64,000 bases of DNA. It comes from Microbacterium sp. BH-3-3-3. Lineage in GTDB: Bacteria; Actinomycetota; Actinomycetes; Actinomycetales; Microbacteriaceae. The notes beneath the pieces are model-generated. The model was not told where the DNA came from. It did not search any database and worked only from the letters and a program-made list of their open reading frames with translations. The stretch spans positions 336,192 through 400,191 of the forward strand of contig NZ_VEFS01000003.1 of NCBI RefSeq assembly GCF_007679045.1, given 5' to 3'. This document shows, one piece after another, positions 36,513 through 46,444 of this stretch. How positions within the stretch are numbered: position 1 is the stretch's first letter; the number at the start of each line of letters is the position of its first letter. Position numbers and translations under genes: made by a program.

Positions 36513-38922
36513 CCGACCGCCTCCGACATCGGCCGTCGGGCGGAGGCGACGATGACCGACGCCGGGCGCCTCCACCCCGCGCTCGGGGCACCGGCATGGC
36601 CGCAGCAGGGACGACGGCCGGGGCCTTCTCCCGCCACATCGTCAGGCGCCCGTCAGCGTCGAGCCACACCGCCAGCGCGCCATCCTGATCCGTCCGACCC
36701 GCCGTCGCTCCGATCGAGGTCAGGATGCCGAGGAGCTTCGCGGTCGGGTGTCCGTAGCTGTTGTCCGCTCCCACGCCGATGAGCCCGACCCGCGGGTGGA
36801 GTTCGCGGTAGAGCTCCGCATCCTGATCGGCGCTGCCGTGGTGCGAGACCTTGACCACGTCGACGCGGGGCACGGCGAGCCGCCGGCGGAGGTCGGCCTG
36901 CGACTGCTCGCCGAGGTCGCCGAGCAGCGCGGTGCGGGGGAAGCCCGGCCCGACGACGTCGAGGGTGACGCTGGCGTCGTTACCGGGTTCGGCGCGGGGC
37001 GGAGGGCCGAGCGCCTGCCACCGGGTCGAGCCGATGGTGCCCGTCAGACCGATCGACGCGGATTGCAGGCGGGAGCCCGCCGCGGCGAAGCGTTCGAGCA
37101 GCCGCTGATCCGCCGCTTCGCCCGGAGGGCCGTGCAGGACGACCGCAGCTCGACCGATCAGCGCCCCGGAGCCGCCGACGTGGTCGAGGTCGAAGTGCGT
37201 GAGCACGAGCAGATCGACCCGGTCGATGCCGAAGGTGGTGAGGCAGCGATCCATCGCGGCGGGCTCCGGACCGGTGTCGACGAGGGCGACCGCCTCGCCG
37301 GATCTCCAGAGCGTCGCGTCGCCTTGGCCGACGTCGCACATCGCGACCTGCCATGCGCTGGGCACCGTGAGCGGGCCGCCGACGGTGCGCACGGTGGTCT
37401 GCCCGAGCACCAGGCCGACCACCACGGCCATCGCCGCCGACGACAGCGCCGTGAGGCGCGGGAGTCGTCGCGGTCGCAGGATCGCGATGCTCACCGCCGC
37501 ACCCACGGCGGCGAGCAGGGCGGCACCGAGCAGACCGTCGGGCCACGGCAGGTTCTGCGCTGAGACGGCGGTCGTTGTGTGGGCGACCGCGGCGATCCAT
37601 GCGGCGGGGATCCACGCGAGAGCGGTGAGTCCATCGCGCAGCCAGGTGAAGGGCGCGATGCACGCCAGTGCTCCCGCGATGGTGGCCGGAGCGGCCGCCG
37701 GATCGGCCACGAGGTTCGCGGCGATCCCCAGCAGTGGCACGTGCGGATCGATCAGCACGATCAGCGGGCCGCAGACGAGTTGGGCCGACGTGGGCACGGC
37801 GAGTCCGAGAGCCAAGGCACGCGGCATCCACCGCTCCAACCCGCCCGCGAGGGGCCGCGCGAGCACCAGGAGGGCAGCGGTGGCGCCCGCCGACAAGGCG
37901 AAGCCGAGCGAACGCGCGAGCCACGGATCGATGACGAGCAACGCCGTCACGGCCGCCGAGAGCACCGCGATGCCGACCGCGGGCCGCCCGAGGGCCAGAG
38001 CGAGCATCGCGACGACGGCCATCGCCGCGGCCCGCACGACGCTCGGTTCGGGGGTGACCAGGGCCACGAAGGCGACCAGCACGACGGTTGCACCGACCAC
38101 GCGCACTCCACGCGAGGCACCGCAGAGTGCGAGCAACGCGAACGCCGCGCCCACCACGATCGCGCAGTTCGCGCCCGAGACGGCCGTCAGGTGCGACAGC
38201 GATGCCGCGTTCATGGCCGCCTCCGTCGACGGATCGAGGCTGGAGGTGTCACCGACGGCCAGACCCGGTACCAGTCCTGCGCCGGGCTGCGGGAGTCCGC
38301 GCGTCGAGGCGACCAGCCCGTCTCGCAGCCCCTCGAAGGACGCCCATAGCCCTTCCGGAGGCCGCACATCGTGCACCTCGTTCGCGCGCACCACGAGCAC
38401 CGCCCGTTCCGCGGGGTCGGCCGCGATGCCGCGCCCGACGACGCCGACCTCTCCCCCCATGCCCGTGCCCGCGAGCGCTGCGCGTCCCTCGGCGTCGACC
38501 ATCACGCGCACGGGCACGCCTCCGCTCAGCGAGACCGGCCCCGCGCGCACCTCTGCCGCGATCGCATCGAACCACGCTCCCCCGTCGGGAGTGCCGTCGA
38601 TGCGTCCCGCGACGGTGACGTCGAGCTCGAGCTGCCGCCCGCCCTCGGTCTGCAGGGCCGCGACGTGATCGCGCACGGGCGCGACGGATGCCACGGCTCC
38701 CGCCGCCGCCCCGGCGCAGGCGAGGGCCACGGCCACCACGCCGACGACGGCCCGCCGCCGCCACACGAAGACGCCTGTGGCGACGAGCGCGCCTGAGGCG
38801 AGCACGAGGGCGAGCACCTCGGCATCCGGAACGCCCACCACCACCCCGGCGGCGACCCAGGTCAGGGCGGCCACCGAGACCGAGCGGAGCGCCCGCCCCC
38901 GCACCGCTCTCCGCGCGCTCAT
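36510..38922 (-). CDS. comEC: ComEC/Rec2-family competence protein (3' end unclear)
   Basis: About 800 residues form a complete ComEC. There is an N-terminal helix pair and OB-like DUF4131 region (about 1-200), the competence membrane domain (about 215-490; LSHLTAVSGANCAIV and several helices), and a C-terminal metallo-beta-lactamase domain with LTHFDLDHVGG and SHHGSADQD. It forms the DNA-uptake channel of natural transformation. The frame does not stop after the expected end (TMWREK near 36630): it stays open to 35389, through all of holA in another frame. Stops exist in both other frames just before holA (for example TAG at 36512-36510, used here as a nominal end). Either a one-base indel or a genuine long overlap is present. 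The ATG overlaps the comEA stop (ATGA). Confidence 0.8.
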
Positions 38923-39536
38923 ACGCGCACCAGATCGCGGATGCCGTCGAGCATCTTCTGCCCGATTCCCGGCACCGACAGCAGGTCGTCGACGCTGGTG
39001 AAGCGTCCGTTCTGCTCGCGCCACGCGATGATGCGATCCGCGATCGCCGGCCCCACGCGCGGGAGGGTGTCGAGTTGATCGCGGGTGGCAGTGTTGAGGT
39101 CGAGTACGCCTCCGGCCGCACCCCCGCCCGAGCCACCCGCCGTCGGCGCGGCGGTCTCGGCCCCGATCACGGGCACCACGATCTGCTCGCCGTCGGCGAC
39201 CGGGCGGGCGAGGTTCACCCCGTCACGTGCGGCCTCGTCGGAGAAGCCGCCCGCGCGGGCGATCGCGTCGGCCACGCGGTCTCCCGCGTCGAGGCGGTAG
39301 AGCCCCGGCTTGCGCACCGCGCCGGCGACGTGGACGTACAGTCCGGCCTCCGCGGGCAGCAGCGACGCCGCCGACGACGACGGCTGGGGAGCGACCACCT
39401 CGGCTCCGGTCGCTCCACGGAACATGCCGATCGCGATGGTCACGGCGAATGCGAGCAACACCAGCACGATGACCCCGCCGATCCCGAGGCGCGTGCGCGC
39501 GCGCAACCGCTCGTCGGGCTCGGTCTCGTCCGTCAC
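38919..39536 (-). CDS. comEA: ComEA family DNA-binding protein
   Basis: A 205-residue competence protein: a single N-terminal membrane anchor (about 17-38), a Pro/Ser-rich linker, an SLBB domain (about 65-125; VHVAGAVRKPGLYRL), a Gly-rich spacer, and tandem helix-hairpin-helix motifs at the C-terminus (LNTATRDQLDTLPRVGPAIADRIIAWRE and the VPGIGQKMLDGI pair, given here in part). It binds incoming double-stranded DNA outside the membrane and passes it to ComEC. The GTG at 39536 is chosen because TACCGT lies 6 nt upstream and the longer frame to 39653 would add a disordered tail. Its stop overlaps the comEC start. Confidence 0.93.
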   Translation of the reverse strand: MTDETEPDERLRARTRLGIGGVIVLVLLAFAVTIAIGMFRGATGAEVVAPQPSSSAASLLPAEAGLYVHVAGAVRKPGLYRLDAGDRVADAIARAGGFSDEAARDGVNLARPVADGEQIVVPVIGAETAAPTAGGSGGGAAGGVLDLNTATRDQLDTLPRVGPAIADRIIAWREQNGRFTSVDDLLSVPGIGQKMLDGIRDLVRV

Positions 39537-39542
39537 GCTGCC

Positions 39543-39548
39543 ACGGTA
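39543..39548 (-). promoter_or_regulatory. Leaderless-type -10 box of comEA
   Basis: TACCGT on the minus strand ends 6 nt before the comEA GTG. It gives comEA-comEC a promoter of their own downstream of the leuS terminator. Confidence 0.5.
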
Positions 39549-39642
39549 GGGAGGGGCCGGAGGGCGTCGTGGGGCGAGTTCGGTCAGATGGGGAGAACCC
39601 GGAGCGATCGGCCGCTGGGGAGGAGCCCCGCCCCCGAAAACC

Positions 39643-39694
39643 CCGGATGCCACGTCCCCCGCACTCCGCAGAGCGTCGGGGACGTGGCATCCGG
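39643..39694 (-). terminator. Intrinsic terminator of leuS
   Basis: A perfect 17-bp stem (39643-39659 with 39678-39694) lies 9 nt after the leuS stop. On the minus strand it is followed by GGTTTTCGG. It separates leuS from comEA. Confidence 0.85.
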
Positions 39695-39703
39695 AATCAG
39701 AAC

Positions 39704-42277
39704 CTACTTCGTCGAGAAGCTGACCACCTTGGGCGGGCGCACGACAGCGCGCACGATCTCGCGGTCGCCGAGGGCGCGGAGCACCTTCTCATCGGCGCGG
39801 GCCATCGCTTCGAGCTCGTCGGCGCCGATCTTGGCCGAGACCTCGAGCGTGCCGCGCACCTTTCCGTCGATCTGCACCACGGCGGTGACGGTGTCTTCGA
39901 CCAGCAGCGTCGGGTCGGCCTGACGCCAGGTCGCGAGCCCCACGAAGCCGGTGTAGCCGAGCGTCTGCCACATCTCCTCTGCGGTGTGCGGGGCGAACAG
40001 GTCGAGGGTCATCGCGATGACCTCGGCCGCCTCGCGCACGGCGGGGTCGCTCGCTCCGGGCTTGCCGTCGATCGCCTTGCGGGTGGCGTTGACCAGCTCC
40101 ATCAGGCGCGCGACGACGACGTTGAACTTCGTCTGCTCGATGAGGTTCGCGGCGTCGGCCAGCAGGCGGTGCGTGACGCGGCGGAGGGTCTTGTCGCCCT
40201 CGGCCCAGACCACGTCGGTCTCGCTGTCGACGTCGTGCGCGATGCGCAGCGCACGGGCCAGGAACTTCGCCGCACCCGTGGTCGAGACGTCGTTCCAGTC
40301 CTTGTCGTCTTCCACGGGACCCGCGAAGGCCAGGGCCACGCGCAGGGCGTCGGCGCCGTGGGCGTCGAGCTCCTCCTGGAACAGCACGAGGTTGCCCTTG
40401 CTCTTCGACATCTTGGTGCCGTCGAGGATGACCATGCCCTGGTTGATCAGGCTCGAGAAGGGCTCGGTGAACTCCACCAGGCCCATGTCGAACAGCGCCT
40501 TCGTGATGAAGCGCGCGTACAGCAGGTGCAGGATCGCGTGCTCGACGCCGCCGATGTAGAAGTCGACCGGGCCCCACTTCGAGGCCTCGCGGCCCGAGAA
40601 CGCCTCGGTCTCGCTGTTCGGCGAGAGGAAGCGCAGGTAGTACCACGAGCTGTCGACGAAGGTGTCCATCGTGTCGGGGTCGCGCAGCAGCGTCTGGCCC
40701 GTCTCGGGGTCGGTGACCTGCACCCATTCGGTGGCGGCGCCCAGGGGCGAGGTGCCCTTGGGCTTCAGGTCGAGACCCTCGACCGAGGGCAGCGTGACCG
40801 GCAGCTGGTCGGCGGGGACCGGCGTGATCGAGCCGTCCTCCCCGTGCAGCATGGGGATGGGCGTGCCCCAGTAGCGCTGGCGCGAGATGAGCCAGTCGCG
40901 CAGGCGGTAGGTCTTGGCCGCGCGGCCGACGCCCTTCGCCTCGAGCTCTTCGATCATGCGGGTGATCGCGTGGCGCTTGCTCAGGCCGTTCAGCGTGCCG
41001 GAGTTGATCAGGCGTCCCTCACCGGTCAGCGCGATGCCGGTCTTGACCGGGTCGAGCTCGTCGAGGTCGCCGAGCGGATCGATCGGCACGCCGTCGGCGT
41101 CGAGCTCGATCACCGGGATCGCGCCGGTGACGGGCGCGTTGGTGTCGACGACGACCTTGACGGGCAGGTCGAACGCGCGGGCGAAGTCGAGGTCGCGCTG
41201 GTCGTGCGCGGGCACGGCCATGACCGCGCCGTGACCGTAGTCGGCCAGCACGTAGTCGGCGGCCCAGATGGGCAGCTTCTCGCCGTTGACCGGGTTGATC
41301 GCGTAGTGACCGAGGAACACGCCGGTCTTCGGGCGGTCAGTCGCCTGACGCTCGATGTCGGTCGCGCGCTGCACCTGGGCGAGGTAGGCCTCGAAGCTCT
41401 CGCGCACGCCCTGATCGGCGGATGCCGCGAGCTCGGCGGCCAGGTCGGACTCCGGGGCCACGACGAAGAACGTGGCGCCGTGCAGGGTGTCGGGGCGCGT
41501 GGAGAAGACCGTGATCTTCTCGTCGCGGCCCTCGATCTCGAACTCGATGTCGGCGCCGACGGAGCGGCCGATCCAGTTGCGCTGCATCTGGATGACCTTG
41601 CTCGGCCAGAAACCCTCGAGCTGGTTGAGGTCGTCGAGCAGGCGGTCGGCGTAGTCGGTGATGCGCAGGAACCACTGCGTCAGCTTCTTCTTGACCACGA
41701 CCGCGCCGCTGCGCTCGCTCGTGCCGTCGGGCAGCACCTGCTCGTTCGCGAGCACGGTCTGATCGACCGGGTCCCAGTTGACGAGGGCGTCCTTGCGGTA
41801 GGCCAGGCCCTTCTCGTACAGCTTCTGGAACAGCCACTGGTTCCAGCGGTAGTACTCGGGGTCGCTCGTGTGCAGCACGCGGCTCCAGTCGAACGAGACG
41901 CCGTAGTCCTTCAGGCTCTCCTTCTGCTGGGCGATGTTCGCGTAGGTCCACTCGACCGGGTCGGCGCCGCGCTTGATGGCGGCGTTCTCGGCGGGCAGGC
42001 CGAACGAGTCCCACCCGATGGGGTTGAGCACGTTGTAGCCGCGGTGACGCCAGAAGCGGGCCACGATGTCGGAGTAGAGGTAGTTCTCGGCGTGCCCCAT
42101 GTGCAGGTCGCCCGAGGGGTAGGGGAACATCGCGAGCACGTACTTGCGGGGGCGCTTGTCGTCGTCGCCGCCGGCGCGGAACGGGTCTTTCTCGGCCCAA
42201 GCCTGCTGCCACTTCGCCTGGATGGCGTGGGTGTCGAAGCCCCCCTCGCGGGGGTCTGGTGCGGTGTTCTGAGACAC
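39704..42277 (-). CDS. leuS: Leucine--tRNA ligase
   Basis: An 857-residue class I aminoacyl-tRNA synthetase. The HIGH motif appears as [15 protein letters not shown], the KMSKS loop as [10 protein letters not shown], and the CP1 editing domain spans about 235-425 ([16 protein letters not shown]). The C-terminal domain ends near [13 protein letters not shown]. The GTG at 42277 is chosen over a TTG at 42319, whose extra residues are not family-like. No T-box or other leader structure is seen in the 66 nt to pabB. Unlike leuA, no leucine-responsive element is visible here. Confidence 0.97.
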   Translation of the reverse strand: MSQNTAPDPREGGFDTHAIQAKWQQAWAEKDPFRAGGDDDKRPRKYVLAMFPYPSGDLHMGHAENYLYSDIVARFWRHRGYNVLNPIGWDSFGLPAENAAIKRGADPVEWTYANIAQQKESLKDYGVSFDWSRVLHTSDPEYYRWNQWLFQKLYEKGLAYRKDALVNWDPVDQTVLANEQVLPDGTSERSGAVVVKKKLTQWFLRITDYADRLLDDLNQLEGFWPSKVIQMQRNWIGRSVGADIEFEIEGRDEKITVFSTRPDTLHGATFFVVAPESDLAAELAASADQGVRESFEAYLAQVQRATDIERQATDRPKTGVFLGHYAINPVNGEKLPIWAADYVLADYGHGAVMAVPAHDQRDLDFARAFDLPVKVVVDTNAPVTGAIPVIELDADGVPIDPLGDLDELDPVKTGIALTGEGRLINSGTLNGLSKRHAITRMIEELEAKGVGRAAKTYRLRDWLISRQRYWGTPIPMLHGEDGSITPVPADQLPVTLPSVEGLDLKPKGTSPLGAATEWVQVTDPETGQTLLRDPDTMDTFVDSSWYYLRFLSPNSETEAFSGREASKWGPVDFYIGGVEHAILHLLYARFITKALFDMGLVEFTEPFSSLINQGMVILDGTKMSKSKGNLVLFQEELDAHGADALRVALAFAGPVEDDKDWNDVSTTGAAKFLARALRIAHDVDSETDVVWAEGDKTLRRVTHRLLADAANLIEQTKFNVVVARLMELVNATRKAIDGKPGASDPAVREAAEVIAMTLDLFAPHTAEEMWQTLGYTGFVGLATWRQADPTLLVEDTVTAVVQIDGKVRGTLEVSAKIGADELEAMARADEKVLRALGDREIVRAVVRPPKVVSFSTK

Positions 42278-42343
42278 GGGTGAAGCCAATCGTGAAGGTC
42301 GGGAGGCCGCGGGGGCCAACCTCCAGGCTATCGGACCCGCGGG

Positions 42344-43582
42344 TCACCACCCGGGCGGAACCTCGGCTCCCAGGGCCGCCAGCGGGGCTCGGGCCTTGAT
42401 GCCCACCTCGGCGACTTCGGATGCCGCGACCGAGCGCCACGTGATGCCGCCTCCGGCGCCGACCCAGGCGGCATCCGGTTCGACCACGACGCTGCGGATG
42501 ACCATCGCGAGATCCGCGGCCCCGTCGTCGCCGATCCAGCCGAACGCACCGGAGTACACCTCGCGCGGGGCCGCTTCGAGGCCGGCGAGGATCTGCATCG
42601 CCGACTGTTTGGGGGCGCCGGTCATGCTGCCGGCCGGGAAGACCGCGTCGAGCAGGCCACCCACGGTCGTGCCCGGCAGCAGTTCACCCGACACCTCGCT
42701 CACGAGCTGGTGCACGTGCGGGTACGTCTCCACTTCGAGCAGGCGGTCGACCCCCACGCTCGAGGGGGCGCACACCCGCGACAGGTCGTTGCGCATCAGG
42801 TCGACGATCATGACGTTCTCGGCCTGCTCCTTGGCATCCGCCCGCAATTCCTCCGCGAGGGCCGCGTCGACGGCGGCGTCGGCTGAGCGCGGACGCGTGC
42901 CCTTGATCGGATGCGTGTGCACGCGCCCCTCGCGCACCTCGACGAACCGCTCGGGCGAGGCGCTCACGAGCGCCGTGGCGCCGCGGCGCACGAAGCCCGC
43001 GTGGTGCGAGGTCGAGGCGCGGCGCAGCCGGCGGAACACCTCGAGCGCTGCGAAGCGCCCGGGAACGGTGAAGCGTGTGGTGAGGCAGAGCTGGTACGCG
43101 TCGCCGAGGCGGATCCGCTCGCGGCACGCCTCGATCCGTTCGGCGTAGCCCTCGGGTGTCACGCGGGCGGATGCCGCGCCCCGAGCCGACGCCGTCGGCA
43201 CCGCACCCGCCGGTGGGGCCTCGGCGGCCCGCGCAGCCAGGGTCTCGTCGCCGATCGCGAACACGCGCCGGTTCTCGTGGTCGAACGCGAGCAGGCGATC
43301 CACGCGCATCCACGCGTCGTCGCCCTCGTACGAGCGCCACCCGACCCATCCGCCGCGGAAGGCCCCCGCTTCGTGCGAGACGGTTCCGGATGCCGCGGCA
43401 TCCGCCCTCAAGGGCTGCTCCGCCGCGTCGGGAACGCCCGTGCCCATCCAGCTCCAGCCCGCGCTCGCGTCGACCCCGGCGTCGAGCCAGAACGCGTGCG
43501 GAGCCGTGGAGAACAGGTGCAGGAACACCGCTTCGGGATCGACCCAGTCGCGCAGGGCGAACGGGAAGGCGGATTCTGGCAC
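42344..43582 (-). CDS. pabB: Aminodeoxychorismate synthase component I
   Basis: A 412-residue chorismate-binding enzyme that makes 4-amino-4-deoxychorismate for folate synthesis. The chorismate domain shows HPIKGTRPRS, whose Lys marks the PabB type rather than TrpE (PIAGT), NVMIVDLMRNDLSRVC, and FPAGSMTGAPKQSAM. The N-terminal TrpE-like region is short. The GTG at 43582 lies 6 nt after a TAGCCT box, predicting a leaderless mRNA. It is divergent from dedA, 43 nt away. No pabA or pabC is adjacent. Confidence 0.92.
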   Translation of the reverse strand: MPESAFPFALRDWVDPEAVFLHLFSTAPHAFWLDAGVDASAGWSWMGTGVPDAAEQPLRADAAASGTVSHEAGAFRGGWVGWRSYEGDDAWMRVDRLLAFDHENRRVFAIGDETLAARAAEAPPAGAVPTASARGAASARVTPEGYAERIEACRERIRLGDAYQLCLTTRFTVPGRFAALEVFRRLRRASTSHHAGFVRRGATALVSASPERFVEVREGRVHTHPIKGTRPRSADAAVDAALAEELRADAKEQAENVMIVDLMRNDLSRVCAPSSVGVDRLLEVETYPHVHQLVSEVSGELLPGTTVGGLLDAVFPAGSMTGAPKQSAMQILAGLEAAPREVYSGAFGWIGDDGAADLAMVIRSVVVEPDAAWVGAGGGITWRSVAASEVAEVGIKARAPLAALGAEVPPGW

Positions 43583-43588
43583 GCTCCC

Positions 43589-43594
43589 AGGCTA
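43589..43594 (-). promoter_or_regulatory. Leaderless-type -10 box of pabB
   Basis: TAGCCT on the minus strand ends 6 nt before the pabB GTG. It lies back to back with the dedA box 18 bp away. Confidence 0.5.
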
Positions 43595-43611
43595 GGGCGA
43601 GCCCGCGGCCC

Positions 43612-43617
43612 TAGGCT
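43612..43617 (+). promoter_or_regulatory. Leaderless-type -10 box of the DedA gene
   Basis: TAGGCT ends 7 nt before the GTG at 43625. Its -35 region would overlap the pabB promoter. Confidence 0.5.
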
Positions 43618-43624
43618 GACGGAG

Positions 43625-44305
43625 GTGAACGAGATCCTCACGTGGCTCCTCGACGTCGTCCAGAACGTCGATCCCGTGCTGCGCACGATCCTCGCCGGTG
43701 TCGCGGTCATGCTCGAGACGAGCGTGCTCGTCGGGCTGATCGTCCCCGGCGACACGATGGTGATCGTCGCCGGCACCGCGGTCGCCTCGCCCGTCGAAGG
43801 CGTGGTGCTCGCCGCCGCGATCGTCATCGGCGCCCTGGCCGGTGAGAGCCTCGGGTTCTGGCTCGGCCGCTACTTCGGCCCGCGCATTCGGGCGTCGAAG
43901 CTCGGTCAGAAGCTCGGCGAACGCAACTGGGAGCGCGCCGACCGCTACCTCCGCCGTCGCGGCGGTCCGGCCATCTTCCTCTCGCGCTTCCTGCCCGTGC
44001 TGCACTCGCTGGTGCCGCTGACGGTCGGCATGAGCGGCTACCGCTACCGCCGCTTCCTCGCCTGGACCACCCCCGCCTGCATCGTCTGGGCCGGGCTCTA
44101 CGTCACGATCGCGGCGACCGCCGCCGGCACCTACCGCGAGCTGAGCGATCAGATCCACTACGCCGGCTACATCTTCGTGGGGATCCTCGCGGCGTTCCTC
44201 GTGCTGGTGTTCGTGGGCAAGAAGATCCTGGAGCGCGTCGAGCGCCGACACCTCGCCGACGAGAGCGCCACCCTCGAACCTGCGGACGGTGACGTGAAAG
44301 ACTGA
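43625..44305 (+). CDS. DedA family membrane protein
   Basis: A 226-residue DedA/SNARE-associated (VTT) membrane protein with about five hydrophobic segments. Family motifs are ETSVLVGLIVPGDTMVIVAG with the essential acidic residue, the GALAGESLGFWLGRYFG repeat, and RFLPVLHSLVPLTVGMSGYRYRRFL. DedA proteins are undecaprenyl-phosphate or phospholipid translocases, or support membrane energisation. The GTG at 43625 is adjacent to GGAG, too close for normal initiation, but follows a TAGGCT box by 7 nt, so the mRNA may be leaderless. It is followed after 5 nt by the App1 phosphatase gene, suggesting a lipid-related pair. Confidence 0.92.
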   Translation: MNEILTWLLDVVQNVDPVLRTILAGVAVMLETSVLVGLIVPGDTMVIVAGTAVASPVEGVVLAAAIVIGALAGESLGFWLGRYFGPRIRASKLGQKLGERNWERADRYLRRRGGPAIFLSRFLPVLHSLVPLTVGMSGYRYRRFLAWTTPACIVWAGLYVTIAATAAGTYRELSDQIHYAGYIFVGILAAFLVLVFVGKKILERVERRHLADESATLEPADGDVKD

Positions 44306-44310
44306 GGCCG

Positions 44311-45342
44311 ATGCCTCGCTCTCCTCGCGCCAAAGTGCTCTGGTTCGCCCGACTCGAGCGCCGGTTCCACCGGTGGCGCGAACGCCGCGCCCGCGCGCGG
44401 GGCCTGCGCCCCGGCGTGACGGGCTTCCCCGGGTACGGCACCGAGGAATGGGTGCGCGTGCTCGGCCGCGTGCTGATCGCCCCGCCGGCCCGCCGCACCT
44501 CGACCGGCGACGTCGAGAGCCTGCGCGGATGGCGCAGCTTCGCCGCCGTTCCGGTCGGCTTCGCGCACGTCACCGTGACGATCGACGGCGTCGAGCACAA
44601 CGTCCCCGCCGATCGCGGCGGGGTCATCGACGCCAAGCTCCCCGCGACGCTGAAGCCCGGGTGGCAGAGCATCACGATGTCGGTCGAGGGCAGCGAGCCC
44701 ACCGAGACCCGCGTGTTCATCGTCGGCTCCGACGTGCGCTTCGGCGTGGTCAGCGACATCGACGACACCGTCATGGTCACCCTGCTCCCCCGCCCGCTGC
44801 TCGCGGCGTGGAACTCCTTCGTGGTCGACGAGCACGCGCGCCAGCCCGTTCCCGGCATGGCCGTGATGCTCGAGCGACTGACCCGGGAGCATCCCGGGAC
44901 CCCGATCATCTACCTCTCCACCGGTGCGTGGAACGTCGCCCCGACCCTCACGCGCTTCATGCGCCGTCACCTGTTCCCGGCCGGATCGTTCCTGCTGACC
45001 GACTGGGGCCCCACGCACGACCGGTGGTTCCGCAGCGGACGCGCCCACAAGGAGCAGAACCTGCGCCGCCTCGCCGCGGAGTTCCCGCAGGTGAAGTGGC
45101 TGCTGGTGGGCGACGACGGTCAGCACGACGACGCCATCTACACCGGCTTCGCGATCGAGCACCCCGACAACGTCGCGGCCGTCGCGATCCGCAAGCTGCT
45201 GCCTGCCGAGGCCGTGCTGGCCGGTGGCCGCACCGTCGTCGACGATCACTCCGCGGCCGAGGTGCCGTGGGTGAGCGAGTCCGACGGCGCGGGCCTGCTG
45301 GACCGCCTGCAGAACACGGGCGTCATCTCGCGCGACGCCTGA
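44311..45342 (+). CDS. App1 family phosphatase (phosphatidate phosphatase-like, DUF2183)
   Basis: A 343-residue HAD-like phosphatase of the App1 family. The catalytic motif VVSDIDDTVMVT contains D149 and D151 (DxDxT type). Downstream conserved stretches are IIYLSTGAWNV, FLLTDWGPTHDRWF, HKEQNLRRLAAEFP and LLVGDDGQHDD. The fungal homolog App1 is a Mg-dependent phosphatidate phosphatase; bacterial members are uncharacterised. There is no signal peptide and the N-terminus is strongly basic. It starts 5 nt after the dedA gene, so the two are one operon. A joint role in lipid phosphate recycling is an inference from that pairing. Confidence 0.88.
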   Translation: MPRSPRAKVLWFARLERRFHRWRERRARARGLRPGVTGFPGYGTEEWVRVLGRVLIAPPARRTSTGDVESLRGWRSFAAVPVGFAHVTVTIDGVEHNVPADRGGVIDAKLPATLKPGWQSITMSVEGSEPTETRVFIVGSDVRFGVVSDIDDTVMVTLLPRPLLAAWNSFVVDEHARQPVPGMAVMLERLTREHPGTPIIYLSTGAWNVAPTLTRFMRRHLFPAGSFLLTDWGPTHDRWFRSGRAHKEQNLRRLAAEFPQVKWLLVGDDGQHDDAIYTGFAIEHPDNVAAVAIRKLLPAEAVLAGGRTVVDDHSAAEVPWVSESDGAGLLDRLQNTGVISRDA

Positions 45343-45375
45343 TGTCGGATGCCGCGGCCCGGCGCTTCGCGTATG

Positions 45376-45671
45376 TTCAGCGATTCGCGCAATGTCGGTG
45401 GCATCCGGTGCCTTCCGGCTGAGGGTGCGCGGATCGCTGAGGCTGCGCGACGCGTGATCCCGGATGCCGCGGCCCCGCGCCGCGTATCTTCAGCGATTCG
45501 CGCGATGTCGGTGGTATCCGGTGTCTTCTGGCTGAGGGTGTGCGGATCGCTGAGGCTGCGCGACGCGTGACCCCGGATGCCGCGGCCCCGGCGCGCCGCG
45601 TATCTTCAGCGATTCGCACGATGTCGGCGGCATTCGGTGCCCTCCGGCTGAGGATGTGCGGATCGCTGAGG
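45376..45671. repeat. Tandem array of three palindromic repeats (family A)
   Basis: Three copies of a 67-bp imperfect palindrome, at 45376-45442, 45489-45555 and 45605-45671, repeat with a period of 113-116 bp. Each unit has arms CAGCGATTCGCGC / GCGCGGATCGCTG with a centre GATGTCGGTGGCATCCGG. Spacers of about 46 bp are also repeated and contain GGATGCCGCGG. The array fills the gap of about 390 bp between the App1 and SRAP genes. There are no real ORFs in it. Copies of the same family lie inverted at 47564-47851. Confidence 0.85.
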
Positions 45672-45721
45672 CTGCGCGGCCGCCCGACGTGCGCGGGCGG
45701 CCCGATGTCGGAGGTGGCGCG

Positions 45722-45727
45722 TACGGT
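45722..45727 (+). promoter_or_regulatory. Leaderless-type -10 box of the SRAP gene
   Basis: TACGGT ends 6 nt before the ATG at 45734. A GGAGG is present but only 1 nt from the ATG, too close to act as a normal ribosome binding site. Confidence 0.5.
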
Positions 45728-45733
45728 GGAGGC

Positions 45734-46444
45734 ATGTGCGGTCGATTCGTCGTAGCCAATGTGGCCAGCGAGCTCGTGGGGGTGCTCCGCGTCGACGTCG
45801 AGGCCGATGAGCTGCCCCAGCCCTCCTACAACATCGCCCCGACCTCGCAGGTCGGCATCGTGCTCGACTCGATCAAGAGCGAGCCCCCGGTGCGGCGCCT
45901 CGAGGTCGCGCGCTGGGGCCTCGTCCCCGGGTGGGCCAAAGACGTCAAGATCGGCGCTCGCGCGTTCAACGCGCGCAGCGAAGAGGTCGAAGACAAGCCC
46001 ATGTTCCGCAACGCGCTGATCAAGCGACGGGCGATCATCCCGGCATCCGGGTACTACGAGTGGAAGACGACCGAGGCCGGCAAGACGCCGCACTACATCC
46101 ACCCCGCCGACGGGTCGCCGATGTTCTTCGCCGGCCTGTACGAGTGGTGGAAAGACCCCGCGCGCGCCGACGACGACCCCGCCCGCTGGGTGCTCAGCTG
46201 CACGATCCTCACGCGCGACGCGATCGGGCGCCTCGGGTCGATCCACGACCGCATGCCGCTGTTCATGGACCCCGACTTCGCCGACTTCTGGCTCGATCCG
46301 ACGACCGAGAACGTGGGCGACATCCTCGACGCCGCGATCGACGCCGCTCCCGACGTCGCCGAGACACTCGACGACCACGTCGTGTCGGCCGCGGTCGGCA
46401 ACGTGCGCAACGACTCCCCCGAGCTGATCGAACCGGTGGAGTGA
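45734..46444 (+). CDS. SOS response-associated peptidase (SRAP / HMCES-YedK family)
   Basis: A 236-residue SRAP-domain protein. The catalytic Cys2 follows the initiator Met (MCGRF). Other active-site residues are N79 (GARAFNARSE), E109 (PASGYYEWK) and H171 (SIHDRMPLF), all conserved. Family members (E. coli YedK, human HMCES) form a covalent thiazolidine cross-link with abasic sites in single-stranded DNA and protect replication forks. The stop overlaps the start of a putative DNA glycosylase (GTGA), an attractive partnership because glycosylases create abasic sites. No LexA-type box is obvious in the upstream repeats, so SOS control is not shown. Confidence 0.95.
   Translation: MCGRFVVANVASELVGVLRVDVEADELPQPSYNIAPTSQVGIVLDSIKSEPPVRRLEVARWGLVPGWAKDVKIGARAFNARSEEVEDKPMFRNALIKRRAIIPASGYYEWKTTEAGKTPHYIHPADGSPMFFAGLYEWWKDPARADDDPARWVLSCTILTRDAIGRLGSIHDRMPLFMDPDFADFWLDPTTENVGDILDAAIDAAPDVAETLDDHVVSAAVGNVRNDSPELIEPVE

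Noticed and set aside
39569..42283. A 904-residue plus-strand reading frame opposite leuS
   Set aside because: It is antisense to a complete, well-conserved leucyl-tRNA synthetase; the composition (Val, Glu, Arg, Asp and His rich, no motifs) is typical of GC-rich shadows.
42278..42343. T-box or leucine leader upstream of leuS
   Set aside because: Only 66 nt separate leuS from pabB; no specifier loop, no T-box sequence and no Leu-rich leader are present.
45344..45733. Short repetitive reading frames in the family A array
   Set aside because: The frames exist only because the repeat lacks stops; they repeat the same peptide, have no start context and are poorly matched to codon use nearby.
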